A stretch of DNA of 64,000 bases from Oceanirhabdus seepicola (GTDB taxonomy: Bacteria; Bacillota; Clostridia; Clostridiales; Clostridiaceae), in the NCBI RefSeq assembly GCF_023684385.1, contig NZ_JAGSOJ010000001.1, forward strand, positions 1,201,146 through 1,265,145, given 5' to 3'. The notes under the pieces were generated by a model that did no database searches, was not told where the DNA came from, and saw only the letters and a list, made by a program, of their open reading frames with translations. This document shows positions 34,357 through 44,350 of this stretch, in pieces. Positions within the stretch are counted from its first letter, which is position 1. Each line of letters opens with the position of its first letter. Position numbers and translations under genes: made by a program.

Positions 34357-34449
34357 AATTTTCGTAATAAAACCCTATAATAAGAGTGTTAAATAATATA
34401 TAACTTCATATGAACAATAAAAAAATAAATTCCAAAGGAGGAATATACT

Positions 34450-35022
34450 ATGACATTAATTTTTGAACTGGCAACTTTATTTTTAATAACTGCCTTTACT
34501 AATGTTCTTGGAACATTAAAAACACTATTGATTTCTAAAAAAATCATGAACCCTGTATATTTAGTAGTATTCGTTGATGCGATGATATTTGCTACTATAG
34601 TATCTAAAGTAACTAGCTCGGTGGGTATTCACTATACATTAGCATTCGCACTAGGTAAAAGTATGGGAGTATTTATCGGAGGTAAAGTTGACGATAAATT
34701 AGCATTAGGAATAATTGAGATTGATCTTTTCTTATCAAATAAAGATAAGATGATAGCTGTATCTGAATCTTTAAGAACTGTTGGATATACTGTAAACAAC
34801 TATCCAGTAAGGGGTAACCACGGAGATAGACGTTATAAAATCGAAGTTGTTATCAAGAAAAAAGAATTTAAGATTTTCGAAAATATACTTGAGAAATACG
34901 ATATATACGATCCAACAATGAAGATCAAAAACGTTTCTAAAATACATGGTAAAATAACACCAACAAATGTTATACCAGCACAGAAAACTTTCTTTAAAAG
35001 AAAAAGAAGACTTTCAGCTTAA
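34450..35022 (+). CDS. DUF5698/DUF2179 membrane protein (UPF0316/YebE-like)
   Basis: A 190-residue protein. The N-terminal DUF5698 part has three membrane segments (FELATLFLITAFTNVLGTLK, VYLVVFVDAMIFATIVSKVT and the GIHYTLAFALGKSMGVFIGG region). A cytoplasmic DUF2179 domain follows, with IEIDLFLSNKDKMIAVSESL, YTVNNYPVRGNHGDRRYKIE and VVIKKKEFKIFENILEKYDI. The C-terminus is basic (TFFKRKRRLSA). The function of UPF0316 proteins is unknown. AAAGGAGGAAT gives a strong start. It is monocistronic with a long upstream gap. Confidence 0.85.
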   Translation: MTLIFELATLFLITAFTNVLGTLKTLLISKKIMNPVYLVVFVDAMIFATIVSKVTSSVGIHYTLAFALGKSMGVFIGGKVDDKLALGIIEIDLFLSNKDKMIAVSESLRTVGYTVNNYPVRGNHGDRRYKIEVVIKKKEFKIFENILEKYDIYDPTMKIKNVSKIHGKITPTNVIPAQKTFFKRKRRLSA

Positions 35023-35136
35023 AGCGCACGAAAGTCTTCTCCACGAATATATAGTACAAGCATTGCAAGGTACCGCTTGTACTATCCTTCGCCCCTTGCA
35101 CATTTATGAACCGTCCTCATCTTTTCCTTATCTTAC

Positions 35137-36549
35137 CTATCTATTTTCACTTTCCTCAATTATCTTTCTTCCCATAAGAACACCCATTACAGATGCCATC
35201 ATAAGTCCTCTAGTCCATCCACTTGAATCTCCAAGACAATGTAATCCTTTAATATTAGTCTCAAAATTCTCTGTAATCTTTATCTTATTACTATAGAATT
35301 TTATTTCTGGACCATAAAGTAATGTCTCTCTACTAGCAAATCCTGGAACAACAGTATTCATAGCTTTTATAAAGTTTAGTATATTTAACATTGTTCTATA
35401 TGGAATTGCTGATGTGATATCACCTGCAACTACATCTGGAAGTGTTGGCTTTAAATTTGACTGTGTTAACTCATGTTGCCAAGTTCGTTTCCCATCAAGT
35501 ATATCTCCATATCTTTGGGCTAATATTTTTCCATCTCCAAGCATATTAACTAATTCTGCAACCTTCTTACCATATTCTATTGGCCTATTGAAAGGTTCAG
35601 AAAAATTGTGAGAGCTCAATATAGCTAAATTTGTGTTGTTGGATTTCTTCTCTTTATAAGAATGTCCATTCACCACTGCTAAATCATTATCATAATTCTC
35701 CTGACTAACGAATCCTCCTGGATTTTGACAGAAAGTTCTCACCTTGTTTCTGAATGGTTCTGGATATCCTATAAGCTTTGACTCATAAAGAACATTATTT
35801 ACTCTTTCCATAACTTCATTTCTAACTTCTACCCTTACCCCAATATCAACAGTACTTGCTTGGTGGTCAATATCATGTTTAATGCACATACTTTTAAGCC
35901 AATCAGCACCTTTTCTTCCTGTTGAAACTATTACTTTTTCTCCTTCAAATACCTTTTTCTCACTACTTCTTAAATCTTCTACATCTATTCCTTTTATAAC
36001 TCCATCTTCAATTATTATATCTTTAACACCATGCTCAAATATTACATCAACTCCTTTTTCTATAAGAGTTTTCTGTATACTATAATAAATCTCTTGAGCC
36101 TTCTCAGTACCTAAATGTCTTATTGGACAATCCACTAATTTCAATCCTGCTTCAATGGATTTCCTTCTAATTTCTTTAATCTCTTCATTATTTCCAATTC
36201 CCTCAATCTTCGTATCTGCGCCATATTCTATATAAATTTTATCTGTATAATCAATGTATTCCTGAACAAATTCATTACCGATCAATTCTGGAAGATCTCC
36301 TCCAACCTCATAGCTCAGCGATAGCTTTCCGTCTGAAAAAGCTCCTGCTCCTGAAAATCCTGTTGTTATATGACAATAAGGTTTACAAGAAACACATTTT
36401 TTTGTTTTCTCTTTAGGACAATACCTCTTATCAATACTTCTTCCCTTTTCAACTAAAAGGATCTTTTTCTCAGAATTATTTCTCACCAATTCAAGAGCTG
36501 TAAAAATCCCTGCTGGTCCAGCACCTACAATAATAACATCATAAACCAT
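35137..36549 (-). CDS. FAD-dependent dehydrogenase (COG2509 type)
   Basis: A 470-residue flavoprotein. The FAD-binding Rossmann motif is DVIIVGAGPAGIFTALELVR. A Cys cluster follows (CPKEKTKKCVSCKPYC), a feature of the COG2509 dehydrogenases that may bind a metal or serve redox. Then come GFSGAGAFSDGKLSLS, VIVSTGRKGADWLKSM, FCQNPGGFVSQENYDND and the C-terminal FAD contact GLHCLGDSSGWTRGLMMASV. The substrate is not known for this family. AAGGAGGAG precedes the start. It is monocistronic. Confidence 0.82.
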   Translation of the reverse strand: MVYDVIIVGAGPAGIFTALELVRNNSEKKILLVEKGRSIDKRYCPKEKTKKCVSCKPYCHITTGFSGAGAFSDGKLSLSYEVGGDLPELIGNEFVQEYIDYTDKIYIEYGADTKIEGIGNNEEIKEIRRKSIEAGLKLVDCPIRHLGTEKAQEIYYSIQKTLIEKGVDVIFEHGVKDIIIEDGVIKGIDVEDLRSSEKKVFEGEKVIVSTGRKGADWLKSMCIKHDIDHQASTVDIGVRVEVRNEVMERVNNVLYESKLIGYPEPFRNKVRTFCQNPGGFVSQENYDNDLAVVNGHSYKEKKSNNTNLAILSSHNFSEPFNRPIEYGKKVAELVNMLGDGKILAQRYGDILDGKRTWQHELTQSNLKPTLPDVVAGDITSAIPYRTMLNILNFIKAMNTVVPGFASRETLLYGPEIKFYSNKIKITENFETNIKGLHCLGDSSGWTRGLMMASVMGVLMGRKIIEESENR

Positions 36550-36666
36550 AAATTCTCCTCCTTAAAACGAGTTTGCGAACATTCGGTTATGATTTAAAAA
36601 AATCTTTCGTGTTCTACTTTTTTATTATACCTTACCTTTCCTCTTTAATCAAACCAAAATAAAAAA

Positions 36667-36697
36667 ATCAGCTCATTATCATAATGAACTGATTTTA
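36667..36697 (-). terminator. Terminator of the gene at 36717
   Basis: AAATCAG-TCATTA pairs with TAATGA-CTGATTT with one mismatch pair, about 20 bp after the stop codon on the minus strand. Confidence 0.6.
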
Positions 36698-36716
36698 TAT
36701 AATTAATTATTATTCT

Positions 36717-37193
36717 CTACTTTTTCATGTATTTTTTTAAAAGCCTATCAATCTCTTTTTTCTGTTTATTCTCTACTGTTACAACTCCATGTGTTAATCT
36801 AGATGGTATTCTTAGAACAATATTTAATTTATTATCATTCCACTCATAACTCTCAACATGCTCCCAACTTACCGCCAAATTATTATACATTATCCCACTT
36901 CTCGAAATAATGAAATTGTTATGTTCCATGTATAAAAGACAACATATATAAAAGCATAGTGACATACTAAAGACAGTTCCATCATTTAATCCTGATTTAA
37001 CCGCACCTATAATAGCAGTTAGTGCTACTAATGCAAGCACTACCCCAAACAAAAGTTTAACAGTGCTTTTTGTTTTAACCTTACCTTGATACATATTAGT
37101 TCCAAGTCTAGCTTTTGTTTTTTTATTATTGTACAATAAGATTCCCGCTATAACCACCATACCTATTGAAAAAATAATTTTAATAGTAAACAT
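36717..37193 (-). CDS. Membrane protein with PH-like C-terminal domain
   Basis: A 158-residue protein with three to four membrane segments (IIFSIGMVVIAGILLYNN, LLFGVVLALVALTAIIGAVK, MSLCFYICCLLYMEH) and a short cytoplasmic domain: ISRSGIMYNNLAVSWEHVES, WNDNKLNIVLRIPSRLTHGV, KQKKEIDRLLKKYMKK. The G-I-x-x-x-x-x-x-x-W-E-x-V-x-x-Y/W order resembles bacterial PH-like or DUF5673 domains. The ATG seven bases after GGGGGAG is preferred over the adjacent GTG. It directly follows recQ with 21 bp between, so it is probably co-transcribed, without an obvious functional link. Confidence 0.65.
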   Translation of the reverse strand: MFTIKIIFSIGMVVIAGILLYNNKKTKARLGTNMYQGKVKTKSTVKLLFGVVLALVALTAIIGAVKSGLNDGTVFSMSLCFYICCLLYMEHNNFIISRSGIMYNNLAVSWEHVESYEWNDNKLNIVLRIPSRLTHGVVTVENKQKKEIDRLLKKYMKK

Positions 37194-37214
37194 CACGTAA
37201 CTCCCCCTAAAACA

Positions 37215-39413
37215 TTATTTTATCTTTAAAGCCTCTTTTATAAGTTTAATCCAAAAATATTCTACCTCTTCTGGTAGCTCTTCTTTTATTGGTCTTAATA
37301 GTTCAGAATCCATCTCATTTATTTTTTCCTCAATCAAAGATACATATTTTTCAGGTACAAATTCATCAATTGTAAGATCATATCCTTCACTAAATGCTTT
37401 AACTATATGACCTTCAACCGAAATTTGTTTTATCTCTCGCTCTTTACAAATCTCTTCTATACTCTTACCTTCTTTATACATCTCATATGTGATCTCAAAG
37501 CTCTTTATTTTATCGGATTTACTATTAGTGACTGTTTTAACACTTTTTTTATTCTCTATTTTAGCCTCATTCTTGTTACTATTCATCACTCTATTATTTA
37601 TAATTCTATTGTTATTTATCTCTTCATCACTAACATTTTTTTCTTCAATATATTTTAAGGTTGCTTCAATAAATTGTTCTCCATAACTTTTCAGTTTCTG
37701 CTCTCCAACTCCCTTTACCATAAGGAACTCCATCTCATTTCGAGGATATATTATAGACATATCTCTCAATGCTGCATCTGAGAAGATTAAATATGGTGGA
37801 ACCTTCTCATTATCAGCTATATTCTTTCTTAAGTCCTTAAGTTCATTAAAGAATATATCATTTTCAATAATAGTATCTTTAACAATAGGTAGCTTAATCA
37901 GCAACTTTTCTTTTGATTTTAAGATATCTATAGATTTATTGTTTAACCTGAGTACAGGATATCTGCTTTTTGTAACGTCTAAATATCCATCTGCTGTTAA
38001 TTTATTAATAAGCATTGATATCTTCTTAATAGTTTGATCTCTCATAAGTCCATAAGTACTTATCTGGTTTAATCCATTGCTTATAATCTTCTTATTTCTA
38101 GATCCTTTAAGAGTTTCAGCTATTACCCCTGCACCATATAATTCCTTAGATCTGTATACACAAGAAAATATTTTTTGAGCCTCTATTGTTATATCATGAA
38201 CCTCGTAATCTCCGTGACAACTGCTACAGTTACCACACTCTTCATACTCAACAGATTCACCAAAATACTCTAGTATATATTTTCTCAGACACCTAGTCGT
38301 ATTAGAATAATCAATCATATTTCTAAGTTTTTCATATTCCATTGTTTTTAAGTTCTCTGGAAGATTACTATTATCTATGAAGAAACTCTGGACATTTATG
38401 TCCTTTGGGTCAAAGATTAAGATACATTCACTATCTTCTCCATCTCTTCCTGCTCTTCCAGCCTCTTGATAATATGCTTCAATATTTTTAGGAATATTGT
38501 AATGTATTACGAATCTAACATTTGATTTATCTATACCCATACCAAATGCATTAGTTGCTACCATTATATCTACATTATCAAAAGAAAAATCATCCTGTGC
38601 ACTACTTCTACTTTCTTCACTTAATCCCCCATGATACAAGGCCACCTTAATATCATTCTTAGAAAGAAACGTATAAAGATATTCACAATCCTTTCTAGTA
38701 GATGCGTACACTATTCCTGTATGGTCTTTATTTGCTCTTATATAGTTAAGAATATATTCTTTTTTATCATCACATTTCTCAACTTGAAATTTTAGATTTT
38801 CTCTATCAAATCCTGTTGTCAATGTGTATGGCTCTCTCAATCTTAAAAGGTTTATTATATCCTCTTTAACCCTATCTGTTGCAGTAGCAGTGAATGCACA
38901 TACAGTTGGCCTCTCCTCAAAAGAACTTATGAAGTCTTTAATATATCTATAACTTGATCTAAAATCATGTCCCCATTGAGATACACAATGTGCCTCATCT
39001 ATGGCTACCATAGAAACATTCACTGTGTACATCAACTCAATGAATTTCTGTGACTTCAATCTTTCTGGAGCTATATAAACCAGTTTGTAATGTCCATATA
39101 TTATTTCCTGAAATCTGGCTTCAACTTCTCTCTCATTTAATGTACTATTTATAAATGTAGTCCTAATTCCCATATGATTAAGACCATCTACTTGATCCTT
39201 CATAAGTGATATAAGAGGAGATATTACTATTGTTACTCCTTCTAGCATCAATGCAGGAAGCTGAAAGCATATTGATTTACCTGCACCTGTTGGCATAATT
39301 CCTAATATGTCTTTTCCATTTAATATATTTTCAATAATATCTAACTGACCTTTTCGAAATTCATCATAACCAAAATATTTTTTAAGGTTACTCCTTAATT
39401 CTTCTCTAATCAT
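37215..39413 (-). CDS. recQ: ATP-dependent DNA helicase RecQ
   Basis: A 732-residue 3'-5' helicase used in recombination and repair. It has the Walker A motif MPTGAGKS (40-47), the DEAH box AIDEAHCVSQWGHDFRSS (140-143 is DEAH), VYASTRKDCEYLYTFL, and the motif VI region YYQEAGRAGRDGEDSECILI. A Zn-binding segment with CLRKYILEYFG and CGNCSSC follows. Then come the winged helix (~400-500), an HRDC domain (~520-600) and a C-terminal helix-turn-helix segment (SFEITYEMYKEGKSIEEICK) as in long Firmicute RecQ proteins. The Lys/Asn-rich linker near 605-640 separates the last two. Confidence 0.95.
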   Translation of the reverse strand: MIREELRSNLKKYFGYDEFRKGQLDIIENILNGKDILGIMPTGAGKSICFQLPALMLEGVTIVISPLISLMKDQVDGLNHMGIRTTFINSTLNEREVEARFQEIIYGHYKLVYIAPERLKSQKFIELMYTVNVSMVAIDEAHCVSQWGHDFRSSYRYIKDFISSFEERPTVCAFTATATDRVKEDIINLLRLREPYTLTTGFDRENLKFQVEKCDDKKEYILNYIRANKDHTGIVYASTRKDCEYLYTFLSKNDIKVALYHGGLSEESRSSAQDDFSFDNVDIMVATNAFGMGIDKSNVRFVIHYNIPKNIEAYYQEAGRAGRDGEDSECILIFDPKDINVQSFFIDNSNLPENLKTMEYEKLRNMIDYSNTTRCLRKYILEYFGESVEYEECGNCSSCHGDYEVHDITIEAQKIFSCVYRSKELYGAGVIAETLKGSRNKKIISNGLNQISTYGLMRDQTIKKISMLINKLTADGYLDVTKSRYPVLRLNNKSIDILKSKEKLLIKLPIVKDTIIENDIFFNELKDLRKNIADNEKVPPYLIFSDAALRDMSIIYPRNEMEFLMVKGVGEQKLKSYGEQFIEATLKYIEEKNVSDEEINNNRIINNRVMNSNKNEAKIENKKSVKTVTNSKSDKIKSFEITYEMYKEGKSIEEICKEREIKQISVEGHIVKAFSEGYDLTIDEFVPEKYVSLIEEKINEMDSELLRPIKEELPEEVEYFWIKLIKEALKIK

Positions 39414-39976
39414 TATATTTTCCCTTTCATGAAAATTCTTTATTGTAATCTCATTTTCTTATTTATCTCTAATATTTATTATACAGTCCAAGCTACTCTC
39501 TTTCCAACAGTGTATATTGGGTATATATTTAATTGTTACCTTATACATATCCCTAGAAGCTTTATCCTATCTTAGGATGATGCATTCAAAATATATATTT
39601 TTTGAAACTCTTTAATTAATTATTGCCTAACTAAATCATTTTATACAAATGCACGTTTGTCTTTTTTTGAACTATAAACATGCTACTAGACAGTGTAATT
39701 CCTTTTGTAAATACTAAATTCAAAGGTTACAGAGATAGAGCTCCTATATTTATCTTAATTTATTTCGATAATTGTAATATAATTAATAACTAATGATAAT
39801 TATGATTTTCGTTGGTATAATACTAACAGCCGTAAATCCGCAATCAGGTAATATTGTTAGGATTTTTATATTAATAATATCACTTTGTAGTTTTCTTTTT
39901 ACAAAAATACATTAAATAAGGTAGTCCCCACATGGACTACCTTATTTAGTATCTAATATCAAAATTACATACTACA
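39414..39976. other. 560-bp AT-rich gap
   Basis: Holds the recQ upstream region and the terminator at 39916-39947. No gene or repeat recognised between them. Confidence 0.45.
39916..39947 (-). terminator. Terminator of the GGDEF/HD-GYP gene
   Basis: AATAAGGTAGTCC pairs with GGACTACCTTATT around CCACAT, 30 bp after the stop codon on the minus strand. Confidence 0.7.
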
Positions 39977-42034
39977 TTATTGTTTTTCTAACATCTCTAT
40001 CATTAAATCCACTAATTCCGGATCAAACTGACTCCCTTTACATCTAAGAAGCTCCTCTATTGCCTTCTCCTTTGGCATGGCGTTATGATATGGTCTATCA
40101 TTTGTCATAACATCATAAGAATCTACTATTGTTATTATTCTAGATTCAATAGGTATTTCTTCCCCTTTTAATCCCTCTGGATAACCTCTTCCATCCCATC
40201 GCTCATGATGGTGAAGTATTCCCTCTGCAATATTTATTAAATTAGGAGATGATACTGCAATTTCATAACCCTTCTGTGAATGGGTTTTTATTACTTCAAA
40301 CTCCTCATCAGTTAACTTCTCTGGTTTCATCAATATACTATCAGGTACAGCAAGCTTACCTATATCGTGAAGAAGCGCTAACATCTCTATATCACTTAAT
40401 CTATTTTCCTTGATTCCAATTTTTTTAGCAAGTTTACTAGCAAGTTCCCTCGTTCTCTCTGCATGTTCTTTTGTTTCGTAATTACTCTGTTCTAATGCAA
40501 TTTTTAAGGAATCGATAATAGAGCTTCTAGCACTTTTACTCTCCATCATCTTTTTTCTATACATACAATTATCCGCGTACTCAAGATGCTTGTCTATAGA
40601 TTTATCTTCATTCTCCATAATACTATATCCCAAACATATGCTAAGGTTATTAATTCCCTCACCTTCATCTTCACATCTCTTTTTTATTCCTTTAATCATC
40701 TTAATTACCAATTCTTCTTTTGTATTAAATAATATTATACCAAATTCATCTCCACCAACTCTTGCTACAAATGAATTTTCAGGAACTATATCTTTAATTA
40801 TACCTGCCATCTTTACGATTAGCTTGTCTCCCATTTTCTTCCCAAGAACATCATTTATCATCTTAATGCTATTAATATCCCCTTTTATTATTGCAATAGG
40901 TAGCTTATCTTCAATATCTAGGTTTCCTATCTTACTAACTTGTTCATCAAAGTACAATCTATTAAAAAGACCTGTAAGCATATCTTGTTTTGCCATTATC
41001 TCTAATTTGTTCATAGTAATCTTCATATAGGAAATATCATTGAAAAATATTACCTTTCCTATAACTTCTCCCTTATCATATATAAGAGATTCATTCTTAA
41101 CAAAGTAATATTCTCTATCATCTATCATAACTCTTATCTCAACATGATCATTTTTCTTATGCATTGTTGCGTTTGCTTTTACTAAAAGCTCTTCAAACAC
41201 TTTTTCAAACTTCCCAAATTTAATATTTATTTCATATTTTCCAAAAACTTTTCTGGCCATATCATTTGAATCAATAATTTTACCATCTTTTTCAATAACA
41301 AATATTATATTTTTTAGACTATCTATAATTATCTCTCTTGACTTAGGTATTACTTGTGGAATAATAGTGTCAAACAATATGTATCGATATATTATAGTAC
41401 ACGGTATAAGCCCTAAAGCTGTAATATCATATTCCAAATTTATTATTTCAAAAATAGAAATAACATTTGCCACTATTACTGGAATCATTGCAGTTATAAT
41501 TAATATTGTTTGTCCTCTATAATACTTTGGAAGATTAAAATAACATGAAATTAATATTAAAATACTAATAAACAAAAATACATACGCTATTGCAACAAAT
41601 ATCCAAAATGCAACCCCATACTCTGTCATTACACTAATCCCATTATGTAATTCAGCTACATATAAAGATTTCCAAAATAAATTATGATATGAATTTGTAA
41701 TAATTACAACAAATGAAATTATTGGTACAATCCACGTTAGTTTAAGCAATTTTGGTTTTATTCTCTTCTTTTTAGTACAGTATTTCATAGCCAAAATCAT
41801 AAGTAAATTTGGCAAGGGTAAAACACCTATATATTTAAATTTATATATAAATAATTTCATAGATGTTCTAGAAATAAAAAAATTAACTGCATCAGCGCTT
41901 ATCCAAATGAATAAACATGCAATCATCATTAAGTATACTTTTTTTAATGAAGTGCACTCTTTATTTGTTAAAGATACCATTATAAAAATAAGCATAATAG
42001 CTATTATAGAATATATCACTCCAATATAAATCAT
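39977..42034 (-). CDS. Membrane GGDEF/HD-GYP protein (cyclic-di-GMP turnover)
   Basis: A 685-residue signalling protein. Residues ~1-225 are seven membrane segments of the histidine-kinase 7TM sensor type. Residues ~235-340 look like a PAS domain (SLKNIIFVIEKDGKIIDSND). The GGDEF domain (~345-500) has an intact RVGGDEFGIIL (GGDEF 427-431). The HD-GYP domain (~515-685) has LLHDIGKLAVPD (H556, D557) and HHERWDGRGYPEGLKG (GYP 617-619). Both catalytic sites look functional, so it could make and break cyclic di-GMP; usually one activity dominates. The gene is alone, with GGGGGACA before the ATG. Confidence 0.9.
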   Translation of the reverse strand: MIYIGVIYSIIAIMLIFIMVSLTNKECTSLKKVYLMMIACLFIWISADAVNFFISRTSMKLFIYKFKYIGVLPLPNLLMILAMKYCTKKKRIKPKLLKLTWIVPIISFVVIITNSYHNLFWKSLYVAELHNGISVMTEYGVAFWIFVAIAYVFLFISILILISCYFNLPKYYRGQTILIITAMIPVIVANVISIFEIINLEYDITALGLIPCTIIYRYILFDTIIPQVIPKSREIIIDSLKNIIFVIEKDGKIIDSNDMARKVFGKYEINIKFGKFEKVFEELLVKANATMHKKNDHVEIRVMIDDREYYFVKNESLIYDKGEVIGKVIFFNDISYMKITMNKLEIMAKQDMLTGLFNRLYFDEQVSKIGNLDIEDKLPIAIIKGDINSIKMINDVLGKKMGDKLIVKMAGIIKDIVPENSFVARVGGDEFGIILFNTKEELVIKMIKGIKKRCEDEGEGINNLSICLGYSIMENEDKSIDKHLEYADNCMYRKKMMESKSARSSIIDSLKIALEQSNYETKEHAERTRELASKLAKKIGIKENRLSDIEMLALLHDIGKLAVPDSILMKPEKLTDEEFEVIKTHSQKGYEIAVSSPNLINIAEGILHHHERWDGRGYPEGLKGEEIPIESRIITIVDSYDVMTNDRPYHNAMPKEKAIEELLRCKGSQFDPELVDLMIEMLEKQ

Positions 42035-42353
42035 CTTGTCCCCCCGAGTTGTGTAATTAAATCTAATTAATTTCAGTTCTAAATTTTATGTCTATATTTA
42101 TATATTAATGTATAGTTATTCATTTCTCAATGAAATTTTACATCTTTTTATTAATCAACTTAACAATTAGTATTTTTCTACAAATTCCTAATCTTTTTTT
42201 GTGTTTTCTACAAAAAATCAGCGTATTTTTGCGTAAAATATTCCTATATTTTTAATTTTTCCTATTCTAAGTCAAATAATAAAAACAGCCCATCTAATAG
42301 GATGCGCTGTTTTTAATTATTTTAAAAAGTGATTTATATTTTTCCCCATGAAA
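42035..42353. other. 320-bp gap with terminator
   Basis: AT-rich gap upstream of the GGDEF gene. It contains the hairpin AAAACAGC...GCTGTTTT (42281-42316) that ends the gene at 42354 on the minus strand. Nothing else seen. Confidence 0.5.
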
Positions 42354-43373
42354 CTAAATTTCCATCTTTAGAAAGAATTCCAAATCATGCGATGCTTCTT
42401 CCGATGCTGCACTCTGGTCATTAATAATTACTATTCCTTTTCTCCCTACTACAACATAATAATCAAACATTCCATCATTGAAAATTAGTGAATAATGATT
42501 ATCTTCAATTAGTTTTTGCATTTTTGATGAATTTATCTGTTCATACTTAAATTCATTTATAAGAGTAAATATTCGCTGTATCATTCCTTTATCCACTATA
42601 GCACGCTCATACTTTCCATTTTCAAAAACTTTAACATCTTCTACATTTTCATAATCAACTGACCATAATGGCCTTAATTGACCTGTATATTCTTTAATTT
42701 CAATATCTATGCTATCTTCTTCCCCATTCAAATATTTATTATATTCCCCACTGAATGTCATACCACATAAAGAGTTCCTCTGCTTTGCATGAAATCCAAT
42801 CTTACTTCCATCAATTATCATTCCAAATCTATCATACTTCATATCAGTATAATCATATACCATTTCACTTACAATTTCTTTTTTCCCTATGGAATCATCT
42901 TTTTTAGACTTGTTATGAAATTGCTCAAATTTATATCCTAAGAATCCTTCTAATATTTTTGTTGTTATTTCCACTTGTTCAGATTTATTATAGTCTTCTA
43001 TAGAAAACTCATCATTCCGATTATCTCTTATAATTGGAATTACTAACTCAAAGGGGTCACTTTCAGTTAGTAATTCTGAATACTTGAACACATAACTTAC
43101 TTTGACCTCACCTTTCATGAACTTTATTATTTGATTATAATCTGATATAAATTCAATATCTTTAAACTCTACAGAATAACTCCCCTCTTCACCTTTTACC
43201 TTAAAATTAATATTACCAAGTTTTTTATTGATTACATCTAATATAATATTATTATATTTCATTTTACTTTTTCTTTGAATAAAATCATCTATTGGTTGTA
43301 TTGAAACACAGCATAGTATAAAAATTACAATCATTATAACGAATACTTTGATTTTTTTAAATCGCTTCAGCAT
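42354..43373 (-). CDS. Membrane-anchored extracellular family protein, copy 3 (long form)
   Basis: A 339-residue protein: basic start (MLKRFKKIK), one membrane segment (VFVIMIVIFILCCVSIQPI), then an outward domain. The first half follows the family pattern (GNINFKVKGEEGSYSVEFKD, a VKVSYVFKY strand, FELVIPIIRDNRNDEFSIED). A second domain is shared with the long members at 58595 and 60813: RPLWSVDYENVEDVKVFENG, then IQRIFTLINEFKYEQI and YYVVVGRKGIVIINDQ. The ATG at 43373 has GAGG upstream. Its neighbour at 43667 is a short member, so this is a second family locus. Function unknown. Confidence 0.6.
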   Translation of the reverse strand: MLKRFKKIKVFVIMIVIFILCCVSIQPIDDFIQRKSKMKYNNIILDVINKKLGNINFKVKGEEGSYSVEFKDIEFISDYNQIIKFMKGEVKVSYVFKYSELLTESDPFELVIPIIRDNRNDEFSIEDYNKSEQVEITTKILEGFLGYKFEQFHNKSKKDDSIGKKEIVSEMVYDYTDMKYDRFGMIIDGSKIGFHAKQRNSLCGMTFSGEYNKYLNGEEDSIDIEIKEYTGQLRPLWSVDYENVEDVKVFENGKYERAIVDKGMIQRIFTLINEFKYEQINSSKMQKLIEDNHYSLIFNDGMFDYYVVVGRKGIVIINDQSAASEEASHDLEFFLKMEI

Positions 43374-43407
43374 TTTTAATTCCTCTCTATTGTTATTTTC
43401 ATACGCC

Positions 43408-43670
43408 TTAGGCATATTCAAATAAATAACTAGTCAGTTATACAGAAAGAAATTATCATTTATATCTTGATATAGAAAAAGTGTTGAACCTTCACTATTT
43501 TCTATATCAAGAATCATAAGGTAAATTTCTTTCTGTATACTAGTCTATTTTGTGGCATACTTCATCCTTGGAACCCACTGATAGCGAAACTATCAGCGGA
43601 ACCCAACTCTTCGTCTGCCACAAAATATACGTCGCATCTTTGACTTGTTATTTATTTTCATACGCCTTAT
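43408..43670. repeat. Family A miniature element, large copy with nested hairpins
   Basis: Ends: AGGCATATTCAAATAAATAA then CTAGTCAG at the left, and the complement of AAGGCGTATGAAAATAAATA then ACAAGTCA at the right. Inside are a hairpin of ~100 bp (43440-43540) with arms ACAGAAAGAAATT...AATTTCTTTCTGT, and a second with arms ATTTTGTGGCA...TGCCACAAAAT around ACTGATAG/CTATCAG-type loops. The right end overlaps the stop codon of the gene at 43667. A right-end fragment lies directly to the left, at about 43390-43409. Confidence 0.6.
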
Positions 43671-44350
43671 TGAATATTAATTTTAATATCAACTTTACTG
43701 AATCCAATGTCTTTTTTTTCATACATTTCTGCTATAAATTTAACCTTATCTGCCCCATCTATAACTTCTGACTCCATCGTTACCCCTTCAATCATCTTCT
43801 CATCCATTGAAATTTTCAATTTATTTTTCAATTTTAAATCATTATTGAAATCATAATCTTGTCCAATAATATTTTTATAAAATATATTTTCAATATTGTT
43901 AATTATCTCCGAAAAAAGTTCTACTTCTCCAGTTATTTTTTCTCTCTTCTCTTTCATCCAACTATAATCCAATGTATATTCTTCTTCATCTGATTTTTCT
44001 ATAGGAACCTCAATACAAAACCTTTCACCTGCTTCTTCTGAGTTCCTTTTTCTGTTTTTATTTTCTAAGTATATCCAGGTAATCATATATTCTTGTTCAT
44101 TAAGCTTGTCTTGTCCTTTCCCATGATAATCAAATTCCACCTTATATGTATTTAAACCATAGCGTTCATTATCATATATTACTTCAATATCTTTGATAAT
44201 ATTGTCACTTATTAGAGAAAACATTTCATCCATTTTGTGGGAAGTTTTATCTACTATTTTTATCCTAATTACATTCCCCATTAAATAACACAATATTCCA
44301 AATATTAATATGCATATAGCACATCTTTTTTTACTTTTTTTTAACTCCAT
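43667..44350 (-). CDS. Membrane-anchored extracellular family protein, copy 4 (short form)
   Basis: A 227-residue protein: basic start (MELKKSKKR), one membrane segment (CAICILIFGILCYLMGNVIR) and an outward domain with the family layout: IIKDIEVIYDNERYGLNTYK, QEYMITWIYLENK, FCIEVPIEKSDEEEYTLDYS, then LFSEIINNIENIFYKNI and two late strands. It lacks the PLW/EDIE domain of the long forms. GAGGG precedes the ATG. The stop codon falls in the terminal repeat of a family A element, so the original C-terminus may have been changed by insertion. Confidence 0.6.
   Translation of the reverse strand: MELKKSKKRCAICILIFGILCYLMGNVIRIKIVDKTSHKMDEMFSLISDNIIKDIEVIYDNERYGLNTYKVEFDYHGKGQDKLNEQEYMITWIYLENKNRKRNSEEAGERFCIEVPIEKSDEEEYTLDYSWMKEKREKITGEVELFSEIINNIENIFYKNIIGQDYDFNNDLKLKNKLKISMDEKMIEGVTMESEVIDGADKVKFIAEMYEKKDIGFSKVDIKINIQ

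Larger units (their letters stand above)
33682..34449. other. 770-bp gap: orphan promoter, dyad and long leader
   Basis: The longest gene-free stretch. It contains a consensus-like promoter (33876-33904), a dyad (34301-34356) and no credible frame. It could hold an untranslated RNA or a long leader of the gene at 34450. Confidence 0.45.

Noticed and set aside
40590..41030. A 146-codon plus-strand frame
   Set aside because: It is a shadow of the GGDEF/HD-GYP gene, Ser/Pro/Ile-rich, with no ribosome site.
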